From NCBI GenBank assembly GCA_020736575.1, contig JAGPYM010000037.1:1-64000 (forward strand): a DNA stretch of 64,000 nt, written 5' to 3'. Origin of the DNA: Thelonectria olida. Lineage: Eukaryota > Ascomycota > Sordariomycetes > Hypocreales > Nectriaceae. A model generated the notes under the pieces. That model saw only the letters and a list, made by a program, of their open reading frames with translations. It made no database searches and had not been told where the DNA came from. This document shows, in pieces, positions 1-11,121 of this stretch. Positions within the stretch are counted from its first letter, which is position 1. Every line of letters begins with the position of its first letter. The translations under genes were made by a program, and so were the position numbers.

Positions 1-1344
1 TCTCACCGGCCAACACACCGATTTTCCTACTCCTGGTGTGGGCATGAAGAATCTCACCCTGCCGCATGAACAAGTCGACGCTCGCATCCCCGAGTCGAGG
101 CCAGTTATCTTGGAGGGAGCCATTGCCGGCCACGTCTTGATCAAGAATGTCGACGATGCGTTGCCATTCCGTAAACACCCAACAATGCTGTCTGTGTTTG
201 GCTACGATGCTACTGTTCCCAAGACCAAAAATACCGACAAGCTGTTCGAACTCGGATACACATCGTCACCTGAAATGGGACAGGCTGTGCTAGGAAAAGA
301 GGAACATTTCGACCAGGCAGCAAAAGGAGGAACCATCATCTCAGGTGGCCGTGCTGCTGCAAACTCACCACCATACATAAGCGATGTAAGTGAGACTCTA
401 TCAAGCTACATTCTGATCACAAGCTCTCTAACATGAAATAGCCTCTTAGCGCAATCCAGCACAGAGCTGCTAAAGATGGTAGCTGGGTCAACTGGGATCT
501 GTCGTCCCTCAATCCCGATGTCAACGGCGCCAGCGATGTTTGTTTGGTCTTTATCAACGCCATGGCGACCGAGGGTTGGGATCGCGATGGTCTGCACGAT
601 GACTCTAGCGACGGCTTGGTCTTGAATGTGGCCTCCAAATGCGCCAACACTGTTGTCGTCATCCATGCCGCCGGCATTCGTCTCGTTGACCAGTGGATCG
701 AGCATCCCAACGTCACGGCCACCATCATCGCCCATCTTCCCGGCCAAGACAGCGGCAAGGCACTCGTCAAGCTTCTCTATGGTGAGGCTGGCTTCTCAGG
801 AAAACTTCCTTACACTCTCGCCAAGAACGAAAGCGACTACCATCCTTATGCCCCATGCGGTCGGGAACCGGACGATCCCAATCCCCAATGCGATTTCACC
901 GAGGGTGTCTACGTCGACTACCGTGCATTTGACGCACGAAACATCACACCCCGATATGAGTTTGGATACGGCCTTAGTTACACCAAATTCGAATATTCCT
1001 CCCTATCCGTCAACGTTAAGGAGGCATCGACATCAGCAGACGATCTCTGGCAGACTTTTGCCACAGTCACGGCCACAGTCACCAACATTGGTGCGGCGCC
1101 AGGTGAAGAGGTTGCTCAGGTCTACGTAGCAATTCCAAACAGCCCGCCGAAACAACTCCGAGGTTTCGAGAAAGTGCCCTTGGATCAGGGCGAGTCGGCG
1201 GAAATCCTTTTTGAGCTGACTCGGCGAGACTTGAGTGTTTGGGACGTGGTAAAGCAGCAGTGGGTTCTGCAGAGCGGAAGCTACACTATTTTCGTGGGCG
1301 CAAGCAGTAGGGATCTTCCATTGGCGGAGAGTTTTGACGTTTAA
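1..1344 (+). CDS. Beta-glucosidase, glycoside hydrolase family 3 (C-terminal part)
   Basis: This is the 3' part of a GH3 beta-glucosidase, which releases glucose from cello-oligosaccharides or other beta-glucosides, normally outside the cell. The open frame enters from the left edge (codons start at base 2), so the start and the catalytic N-terminal barrel lie outside the window. An intron (387-441 approx., GTAAGT to ATAG) joins the frame ending PPYISD to the one starting PLSAIQ. Visible parts are the GH3 C-terminal alpha/beta domain (GQDSGKALVKLLYGEAGFSGKLP), the typical YEFGYGLSYTKF segment, and a terminal fibronectin-III-like domain (GEEVAQVYV, LRGFEKVPL) ending in a TAA stop. Several N-x-T/S sites fit a secreted glycoprotein. 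The family is secure; substrate preference cannot be read from this part. Confidence 0.93.
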
Positions 1345-1463
1345 TATTTAGACGAGATGCAGAATCCAGTAGAATGAGGACCTTTGATTTGAACTTGAAC
1401 GGAAGTCACAGGATATAATAGAGAGTTTCTATCGATTAAAAGTACCGTGATATTCGATGCCGT

Positions 1464-2448
1464 TTACTCTTTTTTCTCTGCTTCCAAACCTTCCTTTATC
1501 GACGGTGTGTTCTGGATCATGATGGCGACTGCTTCCTGGATCATCTGAAGGTGGTCCTCCTCGCTCTCAATGACAGCAACGTTGTCATTCTCATCATCGA
1601 CAACGACTTGATCTGCTTCTTCATCTGGCGCCTCAACAGTAACTCCGCTGAATGGCTTTTGCACAACCGGCTGGGGCCCTTCCTCTTCCTCCTCCTCAGC
1701 AGGCGGCTCCTCGCCGATCTTGTAGATCTTGGGTGGCTTGGGGAGCCGGATAGGCTGCTGGACCATTTGTCCGTAGGTTTGGTTGAGCATCTTGTACTTC
1801 CTGCGGCCGTCGCGCAGCACCTTGTCCAAAAGGCGCAAGGCATAGTGTTGGCAGTTGTTGCTGATGACGTTGTACACCTCAGGCGTGTCGTTCATAGCAA
1901 CGGCAGCTATTCAATTATTTAGTATTGGCATGAGACCCCATCTCAAATTGAAACATACCAGCATTCCGGATAGCAATGTCGTTGAAGTTGGTCACCCCGA
2001 CCTTGTACTTGGTCCAGCCGCCCAACTCGCTATAGTCCTCGTTTGTGTAGTAGTTCCAGCCGCCGCTGAAGGACGTAGACTGCAGCTGGTGCAAATAGGG
2101 GCCCACGACGACACACCAGTGGTGGAACGGGTTTGGCACGTCGTTGAGGACCTCGGTGAGGCCGTCTGTGGCCCAGCTCTCGATGGCGCCGACGCCGTAC
2201 TTTTCGATCATGCCGACGGCGCCATCGGCGCGGCCGCCCATGATGACGCGCGATGCAATGTACACGTCTCTTGCGTCCTCGTTGATGTTGGCCGGGCCCT
2301 CAGGAATAATGGACGCGTTTTGAACGTGGCGCTTGGGCTGGTACAGGGGCATTTCAGGGTACTCGACCTTGACGCTTGGGGTTGTGGTCTCGTCATTACG
2401 GTTGGTGAGCCTGTAAAGGCCGTACAAAAGCGCTCCGGGGAGACCCAT
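1464..2448 (-). CDS. Conserved fungal protein, possible permuted papain-fold (LRAT/PPPDE-like)
   Basis: Two exons (2448-1959 and 1906-1464) joined across a 52-nt GT-AG intron give 310 aa. The ATG at 2448 is chosen because the open frame upstream of it starts only from non-ATG codons and this ATG sits in a good context (CCAAAATGGG). A short hydrophobic N-terminal stretch (LPGALLYGLYRL) could anchor it. His109-His110 in FHHWCVVVGP, followed about 70 residues later by Cys182 in YNVISNNCQHY, recalls the His-then-Cys order of permuted NlpC/P60-like enzymes such as LRAT and PPPDE proteins. The C-terminal third is acidic and low-complexity (a Glu run at about residue 240). Function is unknown. The fold is an inference from two short motifs; existence of the gene is much surer. 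Confidence 0.8.
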
Positions 2449-3020
2449 TTTGGTGAGGCTGGTAAGAATATTACGTTGTAGTGAATCGTTGATGCGCCGG
2501 AGGATTGGGGGAATTGGTCGATAATCGAACACGGACTATAACTAAGCCTTTTATCTGTCTCGTTCAAGCGACTATTAAACTGAAGCTGCCTGGACAGTGG
2601 GAGTTCGCCAGGGGCGGCTGACCCGGTCTAGACTTGGTCGGCGACTTTCAGTCTCCAGATTTCTCCCTATCGGGCTGGCTGAGGTGAATCAGTATTGGCA
2701 ATAGTCTGGAGCGAGCGGTCGAGGCCTTGATAAATCACCAAAAGAGGTGGGCAGCGCGGGGTCGAGGAAAGTCACTAGTTTGTTCGGGACTCGGAATCAG
2801 CCAGCCACACGAACGACAGCCCACAGTCTCGCTCGACCTAGCCCAACGAGGTTGAGGCATGCTTCATTGGCGTCGGGAGGATCCTCTCGCTATTGACGCG
2901 TGGCCTAGACTGATAAGCTGGTGGTGTTCTTTTGAAAATCCATTAAGTGATCATGGCTGGTCGATTGAGCGTATATTCATTTGTGATCTAGAGAACCGCG
3001 GAATAGTGTCATTGATTGCA
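2449..3020. other. Intergenic 5' flank of the papain-fold-like gene
   Basis: No convincing coding sequence. It holds the promoter side of the minus-strand gene ending upstream and runs to the target-site duplication of the hAT element. Confidence 0.6.
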
Positions 3021-3028
3021 TTCATAGG
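3021..3028. repeat. Left 8-bp target-site duplication (TTCATAGG)
   Basis: TTCATAGG directly precedes the element and is repeated exactly right after it. Eight-base duplications are the hallmark of hAT insertion. Confidence 0.92.
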
Positions 3029-3054
3029 CATACCTGGGCATTTTAGTTAACTCA
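3029..3054 (+). repeat. Left terminal inverted repeat of the hAT element
   Basis: Starts CATACCTGGGC and ends AGTTAACTCA. It matches the reverse complement of 6065-6090 except at positions 12 and 16 of the repeat. Confidence 0.9.
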
Positions 3055-3160
3055 AACCTAACTCATGAGTTAACTCATAACTCTAACTCATAAAACTCAT
3101 ATGAGTTGAGTCTGAGTTATCGCTGCTAACTCATGAGTTAACTCATAAACTCACAACGGC
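3045..3160. repeat. Left subterminal palindromic array
   Basis: Repeated ACTCAT / ATGAGT words, including two copies of CTCATGAGTTAACTCAT, packed into about 115 bp just inside the left end. The same words recur inside the right end. Subterminal arrays of this kind are binding sites for transposase in other hAT elements; that role here is inferred. Confidence 0.8.
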
Positions 3161-3614
3161 GTTCCTGGCGTCTGATTAGCCCGCTCTATAATCTAATCTA
3201 ATCTATCGCAACCCCTCTATATTCAGAATTATCACATCCAACAGACCAAAGGGTCATACATTTGATCAAACCGGAAGGAAGGTCTTCCAGCAGTTCAGAC
3301 AGGCAGTTCAGACCGGCAGCCCGGAAGTCCGGACTTCCCGTCAGTGGTTGGTATCACCTATGTCTCCCAAAAAGCAAGTTCTTAAACACAACGGCCCCGG
3401 AGGACCAATTCATCTTATGTATAAGAAACCGACCTGTTTCCACTCATTAGATAGAGAATCAAGAGCTTCTATCCCTATGATCCAGATCCATCAGAAATTG
3501 ACAAGAATCTTAAGGTAAAAAAAGTCTTCCGAGTAGCTACTGCAGTTTCTAGTACGATTTATCGGCAGACTCTTCATCGCCTCGATCCATTATCTATACC
3601 ATCAAGCCATCGCC

Positions 3615-5887
3615 ATGGCATCCGAAACTTCGTCTGTACCGAGGACACCCTCTTCCGCCCCCGACTTCATCGATATTGAGAGATTTTTCACCAGAGAGAA
3701 GGCGAAGCCTCGCACTTTATATGTCTGCTTATACTGTACGGCGAAGCCATGGAAGGATGGCTATAAGGGCAATGCGCGGCGCCACATAAGGAATAATCAT
3801 CCATATCTGATCGGGCTCTCTAGCCGGCAGAATCAATCTCAGCAATCGCTCGACGTATATATCACATCATCGACTACGCCATCCGAAGCGGCATTACGGA
3901 ATGCCTTCAATCGACAGGCTTACATCGAAGCTCTTATCAGCCTTCTCACACGTCGCAGAGTGGCCTTTTCGATGGTTGAGTGGGATGAGATAAAGGACCT
4001 AGCACTAGCATGTAATCCTGCCATCGAGGATAGTCTGATTACCTCCCGACGTACAGTGATGCGCTACATCTCAGCTAGCTATGAGTTCTACGCTGCTCAG
4101 TTGGCCGAGTCCCTTCAATCTGCCATTTCGATGATTCACCTCTCATCTGATCTCTGGACATCACCACACCGACATGGTATGCTTGCAGTATGCGGACAGT
4201 GGGTCGATAAGGGCTATAAACTTCGAAAGGCGCTTCTAGGTCTGCTAGAGTGTCGAAAAGACCACTCTGGCGAGTCCCAGGCCGGCCTGATCGCTGATGT
4301 CTTGGGGCGATTCGAAATTCGACGCGTGGGTTATCATACTGGGGATAACGCATCCTCGAACAATACCTGCCTAGAAGCTTTATCAAAGAAGCTACTTCAC
4401 GGGCGAGGAGTAAGTAAAGATAAATTTCTATGGCTGTGCCAGCTGAGTTTCGTCTAGATAATCTTCGATCCTGTCCGCCGCCGTGTCCGCTGTTTCGGCC
4501 ATATTATTAACCTTTCCCTTCAAGCTTTCCTTCTCGCGCGCTCGAAAGAAGCTTTACGCGCTGCCCTTAATGCCGCCGGCAACGCCGCTGGTGCGCAGTC
4601 TATCGAAACCTTCTCTACTGCTCTGAATGAGAATACGCTTTCAGGACCCGATACCACGGTGGATCACACATCAGAGGAGAACCAGGGGAGACAGCAGAGA
4701 CCTCCGACGAGAGAGAGGACTACTCAGCAATTAGAATTTAGCGGATGGGAAGGCATTAATGCTCTCCAGAAGCTCCACCATCTCGCAGTCTGGATTGGAA
4801 GCTCTCCAATCCATAGTGATAACTGGCGCGAAGCTGTGGGTCGCAGTCTCGGGATCGATAACGCAACACGGTGGTCCTCATGGTATAAAGTTATCAGTGT
4901 CGCCCTCGATAAGAAGGCACAGATCGTCCAGTTTATGGTAGACCATGACAAGGACATCGGCTGTGCTCATCTTCTATCAGGCGCCGACTGGGATATACTG
5001 TCGAAAACGCATACTTTCCTCCAGCCCTTTACCGAGGCAACTTTGATAACAGAAGGCGATAAAGCGAGCCTCTGCAGTACGCTGCGGCTGATGGATGGTC
5101 TTCTCAGCCACTTTGAGAAAGCGAAGGTAAGGTCTATCTCCGTTAAAGAGACAGCCTTTAACTAATTTGTTAGATACACTACTCGACCCCGGAGTTCCAT
5201 GATAGCCGTATGCTCCATTCTATCGAGATGGGATGGTTTGTACTCGATAAATACTACTCTATGTCTGATGAGGCTCCCGTTTACGTCGCCGCTCTTCTTC
5301 TCGATCCACGCTGTCGAAAAGCATACTTGGATAAGAACTGGAAGAGTGCGTGGATTAATCCAGCGATTGTGGGAGCCCGGCAAATATGGGAGGAGGAATA
5401 CAATACCAATATCGATGGAGACATAGAAACTACTCCGGAGGATATGCCAGCTGCGCCGGGGAAGCCGCCTTCGCAGCTACAGCTATTGCTACAGGAGATG
5501 GAGGTCGAGACGGCTCTTTCAACCGATGGCGATAACCTAGACGCATTTATTAATTCTCCGGCTGTCAAGATCGATTGCAAACCTCTGGAGTGGTGGTGTC
5601 GCATTGAACAACGACGGCAGTTTCCACGCCTTAGCCGTATGGCCATCGATATACTCTCGATAAGCCCTCAGTCGGCAGAGCCAGAAAGGACCTTCTCAGG
5701 CGCTCGTAGGACCGCATCATGGGACCGGCTGTCGATGACGTGCGAGCGGCTGCAGGAAGTTGAGTGTCTCGGCAACTGGATGCGGAATGGGCATATTGTC
5801 GGGACTCGGCACGGTGGGCTGGGGCTAGTATGTGATCCGGACATTGCTAATGATGATATTGATATAGAAATTAGTGATATTGAATAG
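3615..5887 (+). CDS. hAT family transposase with BED-type zinc finger
   Basis: Three exons (3615-4409, 4458-5126, 5174-5887) with 48- and 47-nt introns (GTAAGT..CTAG, GTAAGG..TTAG) give 725 aa in one frame. Residues about 36-62 carry a CxxC...HxxxxH BED-like finger (CLYCTAKPW, RRHIRNNH) expected to bind element ends. The RNase-H-like core includes the SSDLWTSP segment, the YHTGDNASSN segment, and RRRVRCFGHIINLSLQAF just after intron 1, all typical of hAT transposases. The C-terminal dimerisation region reads EWWCRIEQRRQFPRLSRMA, then SAEPERTFSGARR. The first intron is supported because reading through it hits a stop, while splicing restores the RCxxHxxNL motif. It would cut and paste this element. 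No missing conserved block is seen. Confidence 0.93.
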
Positions 5888-5971
5888 CGCGGCGATTTTC
5901 TGCACTTCAATACCATAGATTCTTATCACCAACTTCCTATTTGGGAAGCTGGCGATGTCACATGATCATTA

Positions 5972-6082
5972 TAGGTGAGTTGACTCATGAGTCTGAGTTA
6001 AACTCATGAGTGAGTTATGGCTAGGCCGTAACTCATATGAGTGAGTTAAAAGGGTCGAAACTCATGAGTTAACTCAAACGCC
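5972..6082. repeat. Right subterminal palindromic array
   Basis: Several ACTCATGAGT, ACTCATATGAGT and GTGAGTTA words in inverted and direct orientation, mirroring the array inside the left end of the hAT element. Confidence 0.8.
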
Positions 6083-6090
6083 CAGGTATG
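6065..6090 (-). repeat. Right terminal inverted repeat of the hAT element
   Basis: Reverse complement begins CATACCTGGGC and continues to AGTTAACTCA; 24 of 26 positions match the left end. Confidence 0.9.
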
Positions 6091-6098
6091 TTCATAGG
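6091..6098. repeat. Right 8-bp target-site duplication (TTCATAGG)
   Basis: Exact copy of 3021-3028, immediately following the right inverted repeat. Confidence 0.92.
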
Positions 6099-6235
6099 AT
6101 ACTTGTTTTTGAATGCAAACATGTCCGGGCTAGTCGCGCTTCGTGGACTTCATGTCGTTTGCAATTGCATTGGATCGAACTAATGCGAGCACACATGTGA
6201 CTTCTCTCAGACTTGCTACAACCCATGTGCTAGAT

Positions 6236-8029
6236 TTACGTATTGGCGACATGGTCAACATGTTTGTCTTCCTCGTCACCAGCTAGTCCACCGAGTCCTT
6301 TTTCTTGCGTTCGACTCTCTACGTCTAGCCTGCCATGAGTAGCCAGTTCCTTTTGTATCCTCCGAGCCACAACCACGGGGTTCTCGTTCTCGGTAAAGAT
6401 ATAGTCGACTTCCTCCAGCGCGAGGTTTGATGTCTCCGGAAAGAGGAAGTAGATTATAGGGACAAAGACCAAGTTTGTTGCCATAAAGATGAGATACGCT
6501 TTCCACTCCAGTCGATTGATGATGATGGGAGTGATCATGACCTATCCGTATGTCAGTATACCCTGCAATAAACGGAAAATGGGGAAACATACCACTGTAA
6601 AGTTCCAGAGCCAGTTTGAGCTGACACCAATAGCCGTTCCCCTCGTTCTAGCATGGAGCGGAAGAATCTCCGGCACGTAGACCCAAGGCACGCAGTTCAT
6701 GCTCGCTCCAAAGATGAACATGTAAGTAAAGAAGAAAGCGATAGAGGCAGAGGCATACGTCTTTCCATCGTCACCCTTGGACTTTGAAAGCAGCGCAGCG
6801 ACTAAAAGCATGGAGAGAGACAATCCAGCTGAACCCCACATCATCGTCACTCGCCGACCCATTCGGTCGAGAGCCAGAGATGGGATAAGGGAGCCCAAGG
6901 GGAACATGAGCTGAATGCATCCGGCAATAATCTGAGCCAGCCTATGCTCAAGGCCCACGTTCTTTTGAAGGACGGCTGCCCTACAGGTCAGTATGCCTAC
7001 GTCAAAGAAGATGATAGACAGCACATAGGGGTCTTACTAAGGATGTAATACACGACCAGATTAATTCCGCCAACTTGGTTCATAAACTGGACAAACCACG
7101 CCAAGAAGACTCTTTGCCGCGTCTTGACCTTGTCGTGCCGGAAGGTTGACACCCAGGACGTGCTCCCTTCAGCCTCAGCCTCCATCGCCAGAGCCTGCTC
7201 GATGGCGTGTGCCTCTTTGATGATGTCTGGGTGGTCGACTGGCTTGTCGTAAACTGCCGATAGCACGTTGATGGCTTCTTCTCTGTTTCCATGGTTCAGG
7301 AGCCAACGGGGCGATTCGGGGATTCCAAAGACGGCGACGATGACCCAGAGGGCAAAGACGACTTGGAAGGCAATGGGCCATCGCCAGGCAAAAGCACCGC
7401 CGACGAAACTAAAAGCAAAGTCCCACCAGTATGCGAACGCGATGCCGATGCCGACAAACATGACTTCAGCGGATACGAGGCGGCCGCGTTTCGTTCCTTC
7501 GCAAAGCTCCGACTGATACCTGTTGAGCGGCACTGTTAGTGATCTGCTCCGTCTTCTTTCCAACTTCCTCCAAGTCAGAGCCACTTACATAGGGACTGTG
7601 GAGGTTTTGAGTCCTGTTCCAAGTCCAGTTACGATTCGGCCAACGATGAGATGTGATCGCGTAAAGGCCGATGCCTGCAGCGCAGCGCCAACAATAATCC
7701 AGCCCATGGCCAACCAGATGGCCCGTCGACGGCCGAGCTTCTCGCCAACGAAGAAGTTGGCAAAGCAACCTAACAGACAGCCGAGATTGTAGCTCGCCGT
7801 GATGAAGCCGGTCAAGGTATCACCCGGGTGTTTGAACTGTCTCAACCAGTCCTCGTTCTCGAGGATGCCACCGAATACGCCTTGACTAATCACTCCATGT
7901 GTTAATGACCACTCAGCCGGTCAAACCGAAAAATTGTACGCACTCGTAGCCGTAGAGGACGAAGGCGCAAAGACAGCATGATGTGACTGCCAATTGCAGT
8001 TTCCTGCCGCGACCGAACCAGGTCCTCAT
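6236..8029 (-). CDS. MFS sugar transporter (sugar porter family)
   Basis: Five exons (8029-7944, 7885-7589, 7519-7039, 6976-6593, 6541-6236) give 517 aa, the usual size for a 12-TM fungal sugar porter. Introns were placed to restore conserved blocks: YGYDQGVFGG across intron 1 (GTGCGT donor), STVPMYQSELCEG across intron 2, VVYYILTVLQKN across intron 3 and WNFTVVMITP across intron 4. Family signatures seen are PESPRWLL after TM6, DRMGRR in the second half, and PETSNLALEEVDYIF at the end of TM12. It should import a hexose, disaccharide or related sugar by proton symport at the plasma membrane; the substrate cannot be assigned. The start at 8029 is the first ATG of the open frame leading into TM1. 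The hAT element sits just beyond its 3' end. Confidence 0.93.
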
Positions 8030-9647
8030 CTTGATGAAAGCCCTTTGTTTGACAGAAATATGTGCAGAATCTCGTTCAATGAGAAAAATGGAGAACAAGA
8101 TCACAAGAGGAATACGCACATAGGGAAAAGCATTCGACGGAAAGGGCGACGGGAAAGTGAAACCATTAAATACAACAATCATCTCAGAGGGACCCCTGGC
8201 GTTGCACTTGCTCTTCCCCAGTTCCTCAAGCAATGCGGAGACCTCAGACCCAGAAACACCAAATGTACTGGGGTTGCCATACTTGCATCACTGCATGGTT
8301 CGTGGAGCAGCCAACAGTCTGTTGAACTGACTCGAGACGTTCCCTTCACGACCTTGTACTCTCTGCGACAAGCCGAGAATGGAAATGCGAAGCATTTGGT
8401 CCACGTACCAAAAGAGGCAATTGGAAGCACCACCAACAGAATTCAAGGATTGTTGAGTGATGGACAAGGAAGTTGTGGTGACGGCTGGAGAATGTGGAAC
8501 TTTTCAAGAGACAAAACTGCAAATGGTCGTCAAACGTGATGCAAATTTTTGTGGGCTTTCCCCACGAATAATGCTACAATGACGTACTGTAACGTAGATC
8601 CTGGAGGCTGGAGAAGCTGGAGAACTGAGGGGAATGGGGACGGACACAAGGAGACGGATGGAGAAAAGCTCAAGAAACGGTGTACTTATTAGATAGAGTT
8701 CGTCTTCTCTAACTGTGAACTTACATTAGTGCTTTCTCTTCTATGCTTAGATCTTACTATTATTCCGAATGCTGTCATATCAAGGTGCCAAAGGATAGAT
8801 TCATGGCCAAAATAGACGCCGTAGTTCCCTTTACTGAATACATCATGCACCAGAATTCGCCAGCATATTGGTGTATCAACTATTGACCGATTATTTAACA
8901 CTTGCGCTCCAACCGCCCTTCAATGCTCTTTGGCACGGCTCCAGAAAGCGGAGGCGGCATGGACGGCCTCGGGTCTCTTCACTTGGTTCATGCCTGACGT
9001 GAGTAACAAGGAGCCTTGATTGGTTTCTTATACGAACTCATGGGTTCGAGGCATGGTTTCTCCAACCCCATCACTCCACAGCGTTTGGGGCCGTGATGCA
9101 TCTGCGGCCGCCCGCCTTTGCGGAGGTGAACGATCACAAGAAGCGAGTGTCTCCAGTCGCCCGACTAAGTCTGCAAACATGTCACCGTAAAGATCGGTGA
9201 GTCTCCGTTTCTGCGAATTCCCGAACCCCCGCATTCTCAAGGGTTTAGGACGGATTTTAGCGCTTGGGCACTTCTCAGGGTAACAATGTCACATTGTCTT
9301 CCCCGCCAAGCTGTAGCACCATGCGACTTCAGCGTTCAGCAGAAGGATTTAATCCTTGTGTCAAATCGTGAGGTCGATTCTGTTCCCCGACAGCAGAAGA
9401 GGTTATGCTAAACCAAGCTCTCCAGACTCATACATAAAATGGTGGCTGCAAACAAATGCTGGTCAGAAGCCCCTGTATATAACCTTGTAATTTGCCCGCC
9501 CATGTGTCTAAACTCATAGTCACAGTCCCTTTGGGCTGAACCTATCTTCAAAATATGATAACCAGAGAACTGACTCGATTCTCACCCGCTTATCATGTAT
9601 TTTAGAGAAAAGAAAACAACGAAAATGTCCGCGTGGAGTGTCTCCCT
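8030..9647. other. Intergenic: transporter promoter and 3' flank of the next gene
   Basis: No credible gene. The first part is the upstream region of the sugar transporter and contains scattered CreA-like hexamers (CCCCAG near 8217, CCCCAC near 8564). These are short enough to occur by chance. The rest shows no repeats or RNA genes that I can support. Confidence 0.5.
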
Positions 9648-10806
9648 TTAGAGAGAATCTTTCCATGCTCTCCAAGCAATCCAGACCTGCAGAGCCGACA
9701 GTCCCAACGAAAGGCAGCCCACAATGATAGAAATCGCCAAAGCCGCAAGGGCAAGGGCAAATGCATTGCTCTCAGATGTTTGCCACTTAATCCACCGCTC
9801 AAACCAATTCTTCGGTGGCCTATCCATGACCAGGTCATAGATTTCGGCGAGCCGATGGCCCCAGTATAGGTATTCAAAGTTGTCCAGCGTGTCGTCAAAA
9901 ATCTTGTAGTCTTCTGGCTCGGCACAGTCTTGGTCAAATCCTTTCTTCTGGATCAGCTGGCCCAAGATCCTGCTCGATCGCTCGTCACTCCAATGGAACA
10001 GTATAGACTGTAGGGAGTGAAGCGTCTCTGCAAGCAAACGTGGCGGAAGAGTACCCCTAGCGAGTGTGAATTCACGTCGGCAAAATTAAGGCTACTGGGT
10101 ACTTGACTAACCTTGATAGGTACGCTAGAACGTCCTCCTTATTGTCAGAACCGTCGCCCTGGAGTCTACTCAATTGGGCCTTGAGAAACGACGTGTGGTG
10201 AAAGAGATAGAGAATTCCATTGTCAGTATCAAGCAGTAGGTGCTGAGCAATGTTGTCCGTGGCCTTGAAAGTAATTCCTAAACGTGTCTTGAGCTTCCAC
10301 GCCTTCAGGCTTCGCTTATCAGCTAGGGCATCCATCACACTCTCAGACTCATGCGAACTTATACGGAAACATCTCGAGACGAACTCGTGGAACGGCTCCG
10401 TAGGCTGCCATGATACATGTCGGTAACGGCCAACAGTAAAGCCGGGCCCATGCGAGTCGCTCACGGCCGAGTCGAGCATAAACATGGCGCGAACGGCCAC
10501 TCGGATCGCAAGGTTGGCCCTCGGCGTCGAGCTGGTTACTTGCAGCTGTTCTTGGAGATGTAGTGTGATTTGATGGAGCGTCTTATCAGCGTTCTCCCGA
10601 ATGACTTTGGCCGCTACTGAGACATCTCTATGGGTGATTGGGGCCAGGTCGATAGACACCGGCTGTCCGATTTGCAACAAGTGGGCGTCGGCATCAATGA
10701 GCAACTCTTCATAGACTCGAAAGTAAGCTTCAAGGTTGCGGTCGGTTGCGCCGAGGAATTGACTGGCGATATCTTTACGGTACTCAGGGGGGTCGTCTTT
10801 CATCAT
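9648..10806 (-). CDS. Uncharacterised fungal protein with C-terminal transmembrane helix
   Basis: Two exons (10806-10112 and 10056-9648), with a 55-nt intron (GTTAGT..GCTAG), give 367 aa. The joined sequence reads YLSRGTLPPRLLAETL across the junction. The long N-terminal part is soluble and mostly helical in composition, with a recognisable block ILYLFHHTSFLKAQL near residues 205-220. A single strongly hydrophobic segment of about 25 residues (ALAALAISIIVGCLSLGLSAL) lies near the C-terminus, followed by a short basic tail, so it is probably tail-anchored. I do not recognise a catalytic family. It is transcribed divergently from the protease-like TPR gene across only 315 bp, which suggests co-regulation and perhaps a functional pair. 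Confidence 0.8.
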
Positions 10807-11121
10807 TAGAAACAGAGTAGAGAAGATTCAGGTGGTGTTTTCAATGATTGCGACGTGCATGGATTGGCGTGTTCCCCGCCAAAACCCCTCAGTATCGGAG
10901 AGACCAAACGTTGAGGCCAAGCATGTCAGATATTGGAATATGCAGCTCATCAGACACCCAATCAAGAGTCGGCTGGTTAATAGCACGTGCGGCACCGGAA
11001 TAATCGCTCAGCTCGTAGAGAGCATGTTTTCGCCCTATGCACACGCCAGCATCTTTTCGCCTAGTCTTGGACGCAAGCATCCAAAAACCAATCCGCAATC
11101 CCTCCACAGGGTATTCTCATA
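10807..11121. promoter_or_regulatory. Shared divergent promoter region (315 bp)
   Basis: Lies head-to-head between the starts of the 367-aa membrane-anchored protein (minus) and the 917-aa protease-like TPR protein (plus). No clear TATA box was seen on either side. The short distance is the evidence that both genes draw on one regulatory region. Confidence 0.55.

Larger units (their letters stand above)
3029..6090 (+). mobile_element. Complete hAT-family DNA transposon (3062 bp)
   Basis: The unit is bounded by identical 8-bp duplications (3021-3028, 6091-6098) and 26-bp terminal inverted repeats matching at 24 of 26 positions. Inside each end is an array of motifs related to ATGAGTTAACTCAT. 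A single three-exon gene (3615-5887) encodes a full-length hAT transposase with BED-type finger and C-terminal dimerisation region. There are no stops or frameshifts and no obvious loss of coding capacity, so it has not been wrecked by repeat-induced point mutation. It lies between two minus-strand genes, about 150 bp past the stop of the sugar transporter. Structure indicates a recent, possibly autonomous copy; activity cannot be told from one copy. Confidence 0.94.

Noticed and set aside
2859..3050. Possible gene interrupted by the hAT element
   Set aside because: Joining the flanks across TTCATAGG gives no longer frame with protein-like character; the insertion appears to be intergenic.
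7994..8539. 181-aa open frame antisense to the start of the sugar transporter
   Set aside because: Overlaps the transporter's first exon and promoter; no family resemblance.
9028..9240. tRNA-like GGGTTCGAGGC box near 9039
   Set aside because: No matching A box, acceptor stem or anticodon arm could be folded around it. The GGTTCAAACC near 21240 fails in the same way.
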